NCBI GenBank assembly: GCA_951640165.1
Contig: OX621252.1
Location: 17,939,934 to 18,003,933 of the forward strand
Reading direction: 5' to 3'
Source of the DNA: Pseudoips prasinana
Lineage: Eukaryota > Arthropoda > Insecta > Lepidoptera > Nolidae
Length of the DNA stretch: 64,000 nucleotides
A program made the position numbers and the translations under genes. The notes below the pieces were generated by a model. It was given only the letters and a program-made list of their open reading frames with translations. It was not told the DNA's origin and made no database searches. Positions 1-10,489 of the stretch are shown here, in pieces (position 1 is the stretch's first letter; every line of letters starts with the position of its first letter).

Positions 1-718
1 TATGGCTTTGTGATTGAAGAGATGTAGTAGTTGGTAAACCTCGTGTTTTCTCGTGATTTAACTAGCAATGAAGCCAATCCTGTAAACTGTTGTCCTCCTA
101 ATATATACAACTTTGACTTCGGATGTTGTATGTTCGCTTGATTTTTTACATGACATTTTTTCAAGTCAGTATTAGGTTCCTTTATTATTTCGTTACTGCA
201 TTCCTTGGGGACAGTGACATCTGATGGTTGTATTACATATAATTTATGATTTACATTGGCTAAACTCGCGTCAATTGGTTTTTCTGTACTTGTTGCACTG
301 GATTGATTTTGAGGTAACCTGTAAGTTTTTATGTTTGTATTTGGGGTATTAAAAGTTTGTTGTTGTTTTTCCTGTTTGAGGATAGATGTTTTCGAAGTGA
401 AGATACTGGACTCCTACATATTTGTTTCAATACTTCTAATTCCTTTGACAAATATTGAACTTGCTTTTTTAATTCCATATTTTCTATTATGACATTGTCT
501 AGTTCATTTTGTGTACTTTCTAAACTACATTTTAGGTTATTTATTTCCGTTTTCATTTCGTCTCTATGTATTGACTTTAAGTTTGTGGAAATATCCATGC
601 TTCTTCCTAAGAATTCTGAAGAGCTTGACGAATGCATTGAAATACTCAAGTCAATATTTTCCACTGATCTAGCTTTAGAAATAGGCCTTCTTACTGTAAC
701 ATTTCTTACGCCTGCCAT
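1..718 (-). pseudogene. LINE ORF1 (gag-like) remnant, running off the left edge
   Basis: On the minus strand an ORF starts at 718 (MAGVRNVTVRRPISKARSVE). It contains a leucine-rich coiled-coil stretch (IENMELKKQVQYLSKELEVL) and a KQIC motif. After one frameshift near 340-360 the reading continues through KTYRLPQNQSSATSTEKP to LYILGGQQFTGLASLLVKSR and YYISSITKP at the left edge. Coiled coil followed by an SGNH/esterase-like I-x-G-x-x-x-x-x-G-L-A block is the layout of CR1/Jockey-group LINE ORF1 proteins in Lepidoptera. Residues past the edge, and any ORF2, cannot be seen. It is broken by at least one indel, so it is probably dead. Confidence 0.6.
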
Positions 719-1340
719 TTTAAATTATTTAGTACAATATGTATTCTAATTTCCTCTAATTCGGGAATTTTATTTACTGCTTTAACACCGATTTGAGTTT
801 TCAATTAGTGGCAACATTGACATTCAGTATGGCCACAATCAGCAAAATCGACTAAATTGACCATGTATACTAGGTTTTATATTGTCTATGCAAATCATTC
901 GTTCATTCAATTGTTATAGTTTAGTCACTTCACTAGTATATCGTAGTCATTGCTTTGTTTCCGTTCAAAATGTCAGATGCAAATTTGTGATTTTAACTAT
1001 AACCGTCACAATAACCGTCTTATTGGGATTTTACGTATGTTTATTGAAATTTAAGGTAATCGATATGCAGTTAGTTACACTTAACACACACACCAGTTAT
1101 TTTGGGCACGTTATTAAGTTATATCGTTGGATTAGTCAGTAATAAGAAAATTTCACAGATGTTTTGTCTGCATTGATTTTTTATCAATATATTGATTTTG
1201 TAGTTCTGCAAACACTCACTGTTTATGTTTAGGCACTTAACTACTATGTTATCACATTCACTGTGTCTTTAATCAATTTTAAAACTATTTTAGCAAAATA
1301 AAATTACAATCCAATGTTTACTACTCGGCAGTGTTGCCAG
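719..1340. other. No gene recognised; possible 5' flank of the LINE
   Basis: AT-rich sequence between the LINE ORF1 start and the TIR element at 1371. It could be the 5' untranslated part of that LINE. The ORF at 882-1142 has no familiar motif. Confidence 0.4.
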
Positions 1341-1370
1341 GTATATATAGTGCGAGTCGGACTCGCACAT

Positions 1371-1932
1371 GAAGGGTTCCGTAGCAGAAAGTATTTCAGT
1401 TGATTAAATGAAAGCGAATTGCGGTTTATGACGTATTAAAAAAAACTACTTGCTAGATCTCGTTCAAACCAATTTTCGTTGTTAGTTTCCACGATAATGT
1501 ACATCATATATTTTTTTTAGTTTTATCATTCTCTTATTTTAGAAGCTACAGGGGGGACACTCATTTTACCACTTTGGAAGAGTCTCTCGCGCAAACTATT
1601 CAGTTTAGAAAAAAATTATATTAGAAACCTCAATATGAGTTTTGAAGACCTATCTTTAGACACCCCACATGTAAGGGTACGACGAAAAATAATATTGTGA
1701 GTTTCAGTTCTATGTATGGCGACCCCAAAAATTATTGTTCTTTTTCTATTTTTGTGTAAAAATCTTATTGCGGTTCACAGAATACATCTACTTACCAAGT
1801 TTCAACTGTAGTACAACTTTTATAGTTTCGGAAAAAAGTGGCTGTGACATACGGACGGACAGACATACAGACAGACAGACATGACGAATCTATAAGGGTT
1901 CCATTTTTTGCCATTTGGCTACGGAACCCTAA
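1371..1932. mobile_element. Non-autonomous TIR element with GGGTTCCGTAG ends
   Basis: The left end reads AAGGGTTCCGTAGC and the right end GCTACGGAACCCTAAA, an inverted pair about 550 bp apart. A GACAGACAGACA run lies near the right end. This terminal sequence is common in lepidopteran DNA; superfamily not assigned. Confidence 0.55.
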
Positions 1933-1936
1933 AAAG

Positions 1937-1990
1937 GTACAATAGGAGGTCTTATCGCTTACAGCGATCTCTTACATACAACCTTCAGTT
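1937..1990 (+). repeat. LINE 3'-tail fragment (ACAATAGGNGGTCTTAT type)
   Basis: ACAATAGGAGGTCTTATCGC followed by a GCGATCTCTT block resembles 4999-5060 in this window (CAATAGGCGGTCTTATTGC, then GATCTCTTCCAGACGA). This string often sits just before the end of lepidopteran LINEs. Confidence 0.4.
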
Positions 1991-2015
1991 GGACCATATT
2001 GTAAGGAATTTGAAG

Positions 2016-2115
2016 TAGGTGTAGTGTATGGTATTAAAATTGTAGGTTACATAACACTTATTTGTATGTAATAAGTGTTACGTAACCTACAATTTTTACA
2101 CCATACACTACACCT
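2016..2115. repeat. Near-perfect hairpin, ~46 bp arms, 8 bp loop
   Basis: TAGGTGTAGTGTATGG...CACTTAT is mirrored by ATAAGTG...CCATACACTACACCTA with only a couple of mismatches. Confidence 0.8.
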
Positions 2116-2175
2116 AATACTGAAACTTATTAATATATAAATACTAATAATAATATTCAATAAAAAATATACTAA

Positions 2176-2340
2176 TATCATCATCATCATATCAGTCGAA
2201 AGACGCCTACTGCTGGAGAAAAGCCTCCACCAAAGATCTCCACGATTGCTGGTATTGCGCTATCAACATCCGGCGACTTCCAGCGACCCTCATAAGATCA
2301 TCGGTCCATCTTCGGGATTTCGAACTTGAACACGCTTCTG
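2176..2340 (-). mobile_element. RTE-type LINE 3' end
   Basis: Begins ATCATCATCATATCAGTCG and continues with a diverged reverse complement of the tail at 3980-4128 (AAAGATCTCCACGATTGC; AAGATCATCGGTCCATCTT). The (ATC)n start equals the (GAT)n 3' tail of the LINE on the minus strand. Confidence 0.6.
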
Positions 2341-2520
2341 CTAGGACAATGAGGCAGAAGGTATAAGTCTACCTAAATGCTTCCATTTCTGAGCATCTCC
2401 ATGGTTTAGGGGGCACGTTAAACTATTGGTAATAGTTACAGGCATTAGACAACAATGGATAAGCCATGTCAAAGGCCACGGTAGCTTAAATCACTATGAC
2501 ATTAGAATATACGATCTTAT
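2341..2520 (+). mobile_element. 5S-rRNA-derived SINE fragment
   Basis: Shares TTTCTGAGCATCTCCATG, GGGGGCACGTTAAAC and CACTATGACATTAG with the fuller copies at 6600 and 15130. The 5S-like head is lost or too diverged. Confidence 0.45.
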
Positions 2521-2624
2521 ACGATAGAGTAATGAAAGTAATGGTTAATAAATATCCGATGTCGTTTTTATACGTTCGCTAGTAGCTATGAATATATATT
2601 TTGTGTTGTCCCAAAATATATATT

Positions 2625-3035
2625 TATGGTTGTTAGTTATCTAACACACTGCAATCTGATCCCAAACTAGGCAGTACCTGTACCAATACCTGTACTAAGG
2701 CAACCATTACTATATCCTTATTACTATATAGTCCAGGGAAGTTTTGTGCGTAGTGAAAATTTAAAAAAAGTCTTGAAAAAGTGTAAAATCAACATCTTTT
2801 AGCAATTGAAAAATATTTTTTTGTTTGCATAAATGAACTTAATAATCATTTTTTTTATTACTATACCTTATACGTAGCGAAGCACGTACCGGGCTGCTAG
2901 TTATATATAAATTACACCCAGACACAAAACAAATAATTGTACTCATTTCACAAAGATTTGTGCTGACTGGGGTTGAACCCACGACTTCTCGCTTAACAGT
3001 TAGACTCACTAACCACTAGGCCAACTGGCCAAATT
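2625..3035 (-). mobile_element. tRNA-headed SINE (family B), interrupted
   Basis: The head (2905-3035) holds a reverse-strand B box (GGGTTGAACCCACGACTTC) and the A-box side CTAACCACTAGGCCAACTGG. The tail (2640-2720) has ATCTGATCCCAAACTAGGCA. About 180 bp of unrelated DNA (2722-2902) ending TAGCGAAGCACG...GGGCTGCTAG splits the two; it looks like a Helitron-type 3' end (CTAG). Confidence 0.55.
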
Positions 3036-3279
3036 TCAGTCGCTATTTTCGTAAAAATTTACAAATACCTTGATCACGGAACCCAAAAATACATTTTAAA
3101 TTATAATAAAGAGTCACGTCAGGCACTTAATTCGTCTTACTCACAAATCGCATTATTCTGGTATTCGTGTGCGTGAAACGCTGAAACCGGCGAGACGCGG
3201 CATGCATTATGATAATTCAACGCGTTCAAGTCGCTGAAGAGGCAGTGCGGACGGCTCCGCTCACAGGGTTGGCACGACG

Positions 3280-3288
3280 TATATAAAT
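3280..3288 (+). promoter_or_regulatory. Candidate TATA box, isolated
   Basis: TATATAAAT lies in an unusually GC-rich 120 bp patch (3170-3290). Plausible start-site sequence with CTTTACACAGACG is ~30-35 bp downstream. No coding exon with a signal peptide follows recognisably (an ATG at 3395 gives only 17 codons). It could be a first exon of the downstream gene or a dead transposon promoter; inference only. Confidence 0.2.
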
Positions 3289-3540
3289 CTCAAAACGCTC
3301 AACTCATGATCATCTTTACACAGACGTTTTGATATAGAAGCAGGATAACAAGAGGCAATAAATCGTAAGCCTCTGTACACGTGTGATTTGTGACATGAAT
3401 AAGTCGATAATTTTTAAACGACTTTCATTATGTTCTCAGTGTGATTGATTACGTGTACCTACATCGACTGTGCACTCGAAGTTGTAGAGAAATATCCTAT
3501 ATATATAAATATCCTATATAAATATATATATATATATATA

Positions 3541-4128
3541 TTTACCTAGGACAGACCATCCAAGTAGGTAGGTCCAACTTCGAGAAGGAGGTCAATCATA
3601 GAATCCAACTCGGCTGGGCAGCGTTCGGGAAGCTACGTAATATCTTCTCGTCCCAAATACCGCAGTGTCTCAAACCGAAAGTCTTCGACCAGTGTGTGTT
3701 GCCAGTGATGACTTACGGAACGGAGACGTGGTTGCTCACTATGGGCCTTATCAGGCGGCTCAAGGTCACCCAAAGAACAATGGAAAGGGCTATGCTTGGA
3801 GTTTCCGTGCGAGATCGAATCAGAAATGTTGAGATCCGCAGGCGAACCAAAGTGACCGACATAGCCGTAAGAATTGCCGAGCTGAAGTAGCAGTGGGCAG
3901 GGCACATAGCTCATAGAGCCGACGGCCGCTGGGGCAGAAAGATTCTCGAGTGGCGACCATGAACCGGAAGACGCAGCGTGGGCAGGCCCCCTACAAGATG
4001 GACCGATGATCTGTTGCGGGTCGCTGGAAATTGCTGGATGCGGATAGCACAAGACCGGAAATTGTGGAGATCTTTGGGGGAGGCCTTTGTCCAGTAGTGG
4101 ACGTCTTTCGGCTGATATGATGATGATG
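3541..4128 (+). pseudogene. RTE-clade LINE, 3' end of reverse transcriptase ORF
   Basis: Conceptual translation reads YLGQTIQ-G---FEKEVNHRI, LGWAAFGKLRNIFSS, PQCLKPKVFDQCVLPVMTYG, TETWLLT, then GWAGHIAHR-DGRWG-like and WRSLGEAFVQ, with stops at ~3888 and ~3960. This is the C-terminal part of an RTE/BovB-like ORF2 as seen in Lepidoptera. It ends in a (GAT)n/(ATG)n repeat, as RTE elements do. It is 5'-truncated, with no RT core. The AT microsatellite just upstream (3499-3541) may mark the insertion point. Confidence 0.75.
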
Positions 4129-4135
4129 ATGACAT

Positions 4136-5690
4136 CGACCATTACGGCATTGATAAACCGATTTTGAGTAGTATTTTGTCGGCCCAAAATTTTTTGATTA
4201 ATAAAGAAATTAATAGTCTTAAGAGGTCGGACTCCGTTGAAACATGTTAAATAGACATTTAATAGATAGTCCCCAAAAAGAGTAAAATAAAAACTGTTTT
4301 GAAAACAAACAACAACTTCAAAACCAATAAATACTAAACCAGTCATCAAATAATTACACATTCATATCCTACACTTGTTGGCACCTACCTTAAATATTAT
4401 GTATAACCAAAGGTTTAATTGTAACCAGATTTATGGGAGGCTAGCAACCCTAGTAGCACACGAGACAATACTTTCATAATACATGTATTCTTTGAAGCGC
4501 TATGCATGAACGGGCACATCGCTCTGTTTAGGAAACTTCGATAGCTTTTACGAGAGCACTTGGTTTAGTTATACTTGGGTCCTGATATCTCGCTTTTGAA
4601 AATAATTAATAGTAATACTGTAGCCTTAATTTCCTGAGCCATTAATGGAAAAGAGACTCTCGTTTACTTAGAATAAAACACAAACTAGCTCGTGCAAATT
4701 ATCTATGTAAAAGAACAAATTGGCCGCTAAAACGCTTGGCATGCGTATCAGGGGGAAGCAGTTCACTTTATGTACTAAGCCACCTTTGGGCAAGATTTGG
4801 GCCATTTGGCATTCGTTTGCGAACTTGAGCTTCTTAACTCATGCCAAAGACAAAAAGGGAGCAGCCAGTGGGAAGCTTAGGATTGTAAGACCACATCTTT
4901 CCTTTTTTCCTACCAAGAGGGACTTTATAAGATTATATAAAAATTCTATTGCAACCCAAAGATATATGATACATGAGAACAAAATCATAATAAAAATTGT
5001 GCAATAGGCGGTCTTATTGCTGTCAAAGATCTCTTCCAGACGAGCTTAGGATGGACTAGCGATGATTATATATTAAAAAAAAGTTTATGCTCACACCGCA
5101 GCACTTTAACGATCTCATACGGGTTAAAATTTGCTTCCTCTCGTACACAATGAGACTGTGAAATGAGAACCCTGTCACGGTGGACTTCCCTCACAACTAT
5201 GACACACACATACACCCTCTATGTATACCAGTGACGTGCGAAGTCAACATTTTGCTTTACTTAGGCGTTAACAAGCCTTAATTCATATTACATTCTACTG
5301 ATATATAGTAGTTTTTACGGCCAGTTTTATACATTATTATTAGCTAGTATTCTAATTACGCGAAGCGCGCCATAACATAGTCCGAAGGAAACAACATGTA
5401 TTATTAAATTATTGCTCAAATTGTCAGGCGAAGAGTGTTTAGAATCATGTTTAGAAATTATATATAATAATATTTATGTTAGTTTATAAAATCGTACAAA
5501 GGAACATATACAGAGAAAGCCTCCTAGGCTAATTGTAAATCGACGAGTAAAAAAAACATATAATAATAGAGCCCATCGCTCACATGAGAGGCAATAAGCC
5601 ATAGTTCACCATGCCAGGCCTAGTGCGTTTTGGCAGACTTCATGCTATCAAGAACGTTTTTGGAAAACTCTGTGCAATGTAGAGTTAGGT
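4136..5690. other. No host gene recognised
   Basis: AT-rich DNA. An open frame at 4720-5007 (HLSFFPTKRDFIRLYKN) has no recognisable domain. Its 3' end overlaps a LINE-tail-like string (4999-5060: CAATAGGCGGTCTTATTGC), so it is more likely retroelement debris than a gene. Confidence 0.45.
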
Positions 5691-5699
5691 CTGTTGACG

Positions 5700-6255
5700 T
5701 GGCTGGCAAATGCTTGCGTTTTGCGCCGGAGGCCGTGGGTTCGATTACCACCCAGGGCAGATATTAGTTTGCATTAACATGTCTGTTTGTCCTGAGTCTG
5801 GGTGTAATCTACATATAATAAAATCGTAAGAAAGTCGAAACTGCACATTGAATTTTTTTTAAAGGATGCTTGGGGCGTGATCTACAATCGATATCGAAGC
5901 CAAAAATATAGTTTTTAGAATTTTTGTCTATTTGTCGGTTTGTCTGTATGTATGTCCGGGCTAAACTCAAAAGTACTGCATGTTTTTACTTCAGATTTTG
6001 CATGAATATTACTAAGAGGTCGGGTCAACATATAGGCTACATATTATCACGCTATCACCTACGGGGGAGGAGCTGTGATAATTTATAAAGTTTAACGCGG
6101 GAAAAAGCGCGGGGCACAGCTAGTTATCTATATAAATATGTATTTACAAAAGTAGTATATGTTAGTTAGTTATCTGGTTTCCATAGTATAGCTCTGCTTA
6201 GTTTGAGATCAGATAGCCCTGTCTAAATATTGTCCTAGGATATTATTATTAATTA
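5700..6255 (+). mobile_element. tRNA-headed SINE (family C), split by a Helitron-like element
   Basis: The head GACGTGGCTGGCAAATGCTTG, B-box region GTGGGTTCGATTACCACCC and body CATGTCTGTTTGTCCTGAG match copies at 43453 and 45800. The tail resumes at 6125 (TTATCTATATAAATATG to GCTCTGCTTAGTTTGAG). Confidence 0.7.
5809..6124 (+). mobile_element. Non-autonomous Helitron-like element
   Basis: Starts TCTACATATAATAAAATCG and ends GCGGGGCACAGCTAG with T following, the TC...CTAG(T) pattern of Helitrons. It has no inverted repeats and no target duplication against the flanking SINE. The same body recurs in reverse at 62740-63025. Confidence 0.6.
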
Positions 6256-6289
6256 CTTTCTAATCCGCACATGAATTTTAAAAGTCAGT

Positions 6290-6365
6290 GCATCGGCTTG
6301 GATTTGAACTCGACAGCCCTGATTCCATACAACGGTCTCACCACTAGGTTATCGGTTGCCTATAA
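6290..6365 (-). repeat. tRNA-like SINE head fragment
   Basis: GGATTTGAACTCGACAGCC then CACCACTAGGTTATCGG look like a reverse-strand B box and A box. No tail is visible. Confidence 0.35.
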
Positions 6366-6599
6366 AAGGAACATACTATCATCATAATAGACGGGTTGTG
6401 TTTCCATACTTGTAATAAAGTCAGGTTACGAGCGCCGACTTTAACTTTATAAGTTATTGTGTCAGCTATATTCCTGCTACATTAGGCTTAGTTGGCGAAG
6501 TTAACAATAACATAAATCGTCGTGTTAATATCTCTAACCAAACTTGGTTATATGATAAAATGGACGGAGTTGACTTAAATAGTATTTTGATCTTAAGAC

Positions 6600-6890
6600 T
6601 CGCGCTTACATGCTCTCCCCGGTCTAAGTCTAGTCTAAAATGCGAGCAAGATTAAGCAACTAGGCTCGCGGTGAATCCTTAGATTGGTGATCACTAAAAT
6701 GGTTTAATTTCTGAGCTTCTCCATTCTTCAGGCACCTTAAACTGCCGGTCCCGTATGTAGTCATTAGATAACAGCGCTTAAGCCCTGTCAGAGACCTACT
6801 GGGCGACTTAAACGACTCTGACACTAGGGTATCCACTGCCCATACGACATGTAAGTAATTGTTCAATAGACGTAGGTATATTGGCACTTG
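6600..6890 (+). mobile_element. 5S-rRNA-derived SINE
   Basis: AAGATTAAGCAACTAGGCTCG and TTAGATTGGTGATCAC parallel the 5S rRNA internal promoter (GTTAAGCA..., GGATGGGTGACC). It is followed by the body shared with 15130-15360 (TTTCTGAGCTTCTCC; GACACTAGGGTATCCACTG). Confidence 0.55.
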
Positions 6891-6892
6891 TG

Positions 6893-6990
6893 GCGTAGTA
6901 CTTAACTACCTATGTTTTTCGGGTTCGATCGCCAAACTGAACAACTATTTGTATGACCCATCTATGATGGTTTGTAGAAGTCTTAATGTG
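6893..6990 (+). mobile_element. Degenerate SINE head (family D)
   Basis: TTGTGGCGTAGTACTTAACTA, GGGTTCGATCGCC and CAACTATTTGTATGACCCAT match the head of the family-D SINEs at 10033 and 40380. The tail is lost. Confidence 0.5.
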
Positions 6991-7035
6991 GTTTGTACCA
7001 GGATAAAAGACTTCTGACTTTTTCTTTCTGTGTAT

Positions 7036-7190
7036 GCGAAAAGACTTTCTCCCCATTATAGTGTGTATGAACTTGTCATAAAATCTCTTTGGCTATACTA
7101 TTTGTACCTGGCAACATTGCTGGTATCATTGAAAGTTTAAATTTTAAAGAACATTATTCCAAATTCAAATGGGGAAAATTTTCATTTGTT
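7036..7190 (+). mobile_element. Mariner fragment with an inverted terminal 19-mer
   Basis: 7055-7190 matches the left part of the mariner at 7424 (ATTATAGTGTGTATGAACTT onward). The preceding 19 bases (7036-7054, GCGAAAAGACTTTCTCCCC) are the exact reverse complement of that element's GGGGAGAAAGTCTTTTCGC. Confidence 0.75.
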
Positions 7191-7280
7191 ACAGGGATTT
7201 TTTAAGAGTAAATTTCGTAAGGCGCGTTGAGCACTTTTAGGGTAAAAAAATCATGGAACTCGCGTCATCGACGCCTTTTG

Positions 7281-8035
7281 ACTGGCCTGTTGTTCTGGTG
7301 GTTAGTAACCCTGACTGTTTCGCCAGAGGTCGTGGCTTCGATTCCGACCCGGGACAAATCTATGTGTGATGAGCACGCCTATTTTTTCGGTGTCTGGATG
7401 TCATTTATCTATAATATTAGGTTGGGGAGAAAGTCTTTTCGCATTATAGTGTGTATGAACTTGTCATAAAATCTCTTTGGATATACTATTTGTACCTGGC
7501 ATCATTGCTGGTATCATTGAAAGTTTAAATTTTAAAGAACATTATTCCAAATTCAAATGAGGAAAATGTGTGATTTTCATTTGTTTTTCGTGCTGTCAAG
7601 AAGAGTGAATCTAATGAAGAAATTCGATACATTTTAAAATTTTACAAAAAAAAAGGTAAAAATTCGATGTTTATGGACCTAGTGCAGTATCTGTGAAAGC
7701 AGCACAAATTTGGTTTAAGCGTTTTCAATCCGGAAATTTTGATGTCAAAGATGCACTTCGTTCTGGTTGCCCTATTACGGAAAGTGGAGCAAGATAGGCA
7801 TCTCAGTAGTTACGACGTAGCTGATGAACTGGGAATTGATCACAAAACAGTTTTACCTACATACTTTAGTTAAATGTAAATAAACTACATTAAAAAATGT
7901 TATGAATTTTCTTAAAAAATGCGAAGAAACTTTTTCCCCAACCTACTATGTATTTAGAAATATATAAGTATGTTTATCAGTTGTTTGGTTTGCCATAGAA
8001 CAGGATTTGCCTAGTTTGGGATGAGATGGCAGTGT
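7281..8035 (+). mobile_element. tRNA-headed SINE (family B) interrupted by mariner
   Basis: Head: GGTGGTTAGTAACCCTGACT, CCAGAGGTCGTGGCTTCGAT. After the mariner the tail resumes (CTATGTATTTAGAAATATAT to TTTGCCTAGTTTGGGATGAG and GGCAGTGTGTTAG), as in the intact copy at 9750. Confidence 0.7.
7424..7947 (+). mobile_element. Internally deleted mariner element
   Basis: TIRs are GGTTGGGGAGAAAGTCTTTT / CTTTTTCCCCAACC, flanked by TA on both sides. Translation around 7600-7850 gives pieces of a mariner transposase N-terminal helix-turn-helix region (NEEIRYILKFY; SVKAAQIWFKRFQSGNFDVK; LSSYDVADELGIDHKTVL) with frameshifts. The catalytic D,D34D part is absent, so the copy is about 520 bp instead of ~1.3 kb and inactive. 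Confidence 0.8.
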
Positions 8036-8046
8036 GTTAGTCTAAT

Positions 8047-8101
8047 GGAAAGCGTTCGGTGACGATCTTGGGACAACCAAGATCGTCACCGAACGATTTC
8101 C
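8047..8101. repeat. Hairpin, ~22 bp arms
   Basis: CGTTCGGTGACGATCTTGG is followed after 5 bp by CCAAGATCGTCACCGAACG, at the end of a SINE tail. Confidence 0.8.
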
Positions 8102-8797
8102 ATGAGCTATTTGTATACTGGGTAAATATGTACATGGATTTACCTCCGTGCGTTATTAGTATACATTACATATGTATTCATTATTTACATACAAAGTGTG
8201 TGAAGTGTGACCTATTATATTGTAGATTACTTTGATAAGAAGTGTAAAGCATAATTTTCACTTTCTTCGGCAGTCCCCAAAGACTGTCCCGCATGTTTAT
8301 TAATGTAATGCTTCAAAATGTGAATAAATTGTGAAACTTAATTGAAAAATGCACACCTCTGCTTAGAAAATTAAAAATTCCTTGTCAGAGCGCTTAAGTT
8401 GCTTGATATTTTGGTTTTGGCTGAACCAAAACCTAGTTCCGTCGTTTTCGCTGTTATTTCTGGGCGCCATGCCAAAATAATAAAGAGGAACCCCAGACTT
8501 ATTCCATCCGTCGTCGTTATATCGGCCCGTCTGTCACTGCGGTATATCTCGCGTTACTTACTTTTAGAAATTGTTTATTGAAAAATGTTGAAAATATTAT
8601 CCGGAAAATAAATTCCTTTTTGCATAGGTGGAGATGCATCGATTCAGTATTCAATAATATGACTGATATGACAGCGCAATTTTATCGTTAAAGGTTTGTT
8701 ATATAATCCTTTCTGTTATTATGCCACTTTTTGAAAAGTTTTTGTTTTTCTGATTGCCTGGATGAGATCGCACTTAGCGATAAGGCCGCCATTTGTA

Positions 8798-8932
8798 CAT
8801 ACGCCAGCACATCCAGCTACCCCAATCTGTCAAATTTATTTTATAGATTTTCTACTTTATCACAAAAGCATAAGGTTCACTTTCAATTGGGGAAAATTGA
8901 CAGATTGGGGTAGCTTGATGGGCTGGCGTCAG
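8798..8932. mobile_element. TA-flanked palindromic MITE (CAGACGCCAGCAC type), copy 1
   Basis: Left CATACGCCAGCACATCCAG and right CTTGATGGGCTGGCGTCAG are inverted arms extending through AGCTACCCCAATCTGTCAA / TTGACAGATTGGGGTAGCT. TA lies on both sides. About 135 bp, no ORF. Confidence 0.75.
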
Positions 8933-9027
8933 TACAATCTTGATAACATGTTCATGGTTCTTTGTATGTAATTTTTTATGGTATACGATTGAGTTAATTA
9001 CTTAATTGTTTTATAATTTTTAGACTG

Positions 9028-9200
9028 CACGAGTGGAGCTGATGTTAAGATAGCCTTCTTCCCGCAGAGGATAACTATTTGTGTGACCTGTAAATAGTTG
9101 TTCCGATTTTAGGCGTGTTTTCTGTCTGTCAATTATATATTTTGAAAGTGCTCCAGGATCAGGGATTCATTTAGCTAGTGCGGGCGTTGCCCTTAAAAAT
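9028..9200 (+). mobile_element. SINE family D, 5'-degenerate copy
   Basis: Holds GGATAACTATTTGTGTGACC, CTGTCAATTATATATTTTG and AGCTAGTGCGGGCGTTGCCC, matching 10033-10230. Confidence 0.55.
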
Positions 9201-9749
9201 ATAAAGAAATATATTCTATTGACTGAAAAATAGAGGGGGAATATCTTTTTAGATACGCTTTTACTAACCCTTCACTTTATTCGACCTTCTGGTCAAATAA
9301 AGGAAAGGATCACTAAAAGCCTTATAGATATACTTTTTATTATTAATGGTAGTAATAAGCCAACTGTTTTGATTAACGTGTGCAGTTTTCCTTATATACT
9401 TCTTACTCTCATAATACAGATGATTAGAAAGCTTTTATTTGGCTTGACCATTCGCGTTCGGTTTTAAGGTTTAATAATAACGAACATTGCTAGTGTTTGC
9501 TTTTCTTTTGTAGTTTTCTAGTTAAACGCGAACCTGTGAATACATTGATAGCATTTGGAAAAGTCTCACTGGTATTCCCAGCTTTGGGTCATTGAATACT
9601 AATTTCAAAAGTATTTTAAAAGGTATAAAACGATCTCTTTTGGTGCTTTTGTTACAACAACTACTACTTAAAACTAAGTTTGCAATAATAAAAACGGAAG
9701 GTAGTCTGGAAGTTACCTCTATAAAACCACTATTTGTACATTATCTTCA

Positions 9750-9970
9750 TTGGCTTGATGGTCTTGTGGTTAGTGACTCTGACTGCTATACCAGAGGTCG
9801 TAGGTTCGATCCTCACCCAAAATAGGTCTATGGTTGGGTACCTATAATATGTAAGTATTTCGAAAATATAAATAAATATATATATATATGTGTATATATA
9901 TATATATATATTTATAAGTTGTTAACTTGCTTTGCCTAGTTTGGGATCAGATGGCAGTATGTTAGTTGTC
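9750..9970 (+). mobile_element. tRNA-headed SINE (family B)
   Basis: CATTGGCTTGATGGTCTTGTG, GTAGGTTCGATCCTCACCC (B box), an internal AT microsatellite (9876-9911), then TTTGCCTAGTTTGGGATCAG. Confidence 0.7.
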
Positions 9971-10032
9971 CCAATAAAGAATATTGTTCTCATGTTATCT
10001 CTAATAAAACATAAGGTAATACAAATAATAAA

Positions 10033-10230
10033 TGCATGTGTGGCGCAGCAGCTAAGACAGTCGCCTCGCCGCGTTATTACCCGGGTTCGTTTCCCGCGCC
10101 GGACATCTATTTGTGTGACCCATAAATAGTTGTACGGGGAGTCTGGATGTAATTTGTGTCCGTCAATTATATGTTTGTAAAGTACCCTGCGACACAGGGA
10201 TTAGATTCCCTAGTGCAGGCGTTGTATTTT
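10033..10230 (+). mobile_element. tRNA-headed SINE (family D)
   Basis: GTGTGGCGCAGCAGCTAAGA (A box), CCCGGGTTCGTTTCCCGCG (B box), CAACTATTTGTGTGACC-like body, GTCCGTCAATTATATGTTTG, tail CCTAGTGCAGGCGTTGT. Confidence 0.7.
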
Positions 10231-10334
10231 TTTATAATTCTTTATTGGACACAAAAGGCTTCGATATATAAAAGTCAATCCATGTACTCATCCAGGTTAT
10301 CTTCTCGTAGTCAGCAATCTCATACAACCTTAGA

Positions 10335-10463
10335 ATAATAATAATATCTAGGGACAATGTCACACAGATCATCCTAGCCCCAAACTAAGCAAAGCTTGTA
10401 CTATGGGTACCAGGCGACGATATACATACTTATATAGATAGATAAATACTGAAATACACAGGA
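10335..10463 (-). mobile_element. SINE family A, 3' half
   Basis: ATCTAGGGACAATGTCACAC, CCCCAAACTAAGCAAAGCTTG and CCAGGCGACGATATACATAC are the tail of family A (full copies at 21625, 43632, 63117). The tRNA head is missing. Confidence 0.7.
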
Positions 10464-10489
10464 AATGGACGAAAGATGATGAGTATACG

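Noticed and set aside
3633..4361. 242-residue minus-strand ORF
   Set aside because: It is the antisense shadow of an RTE LINE coding end plus unrelated flank.
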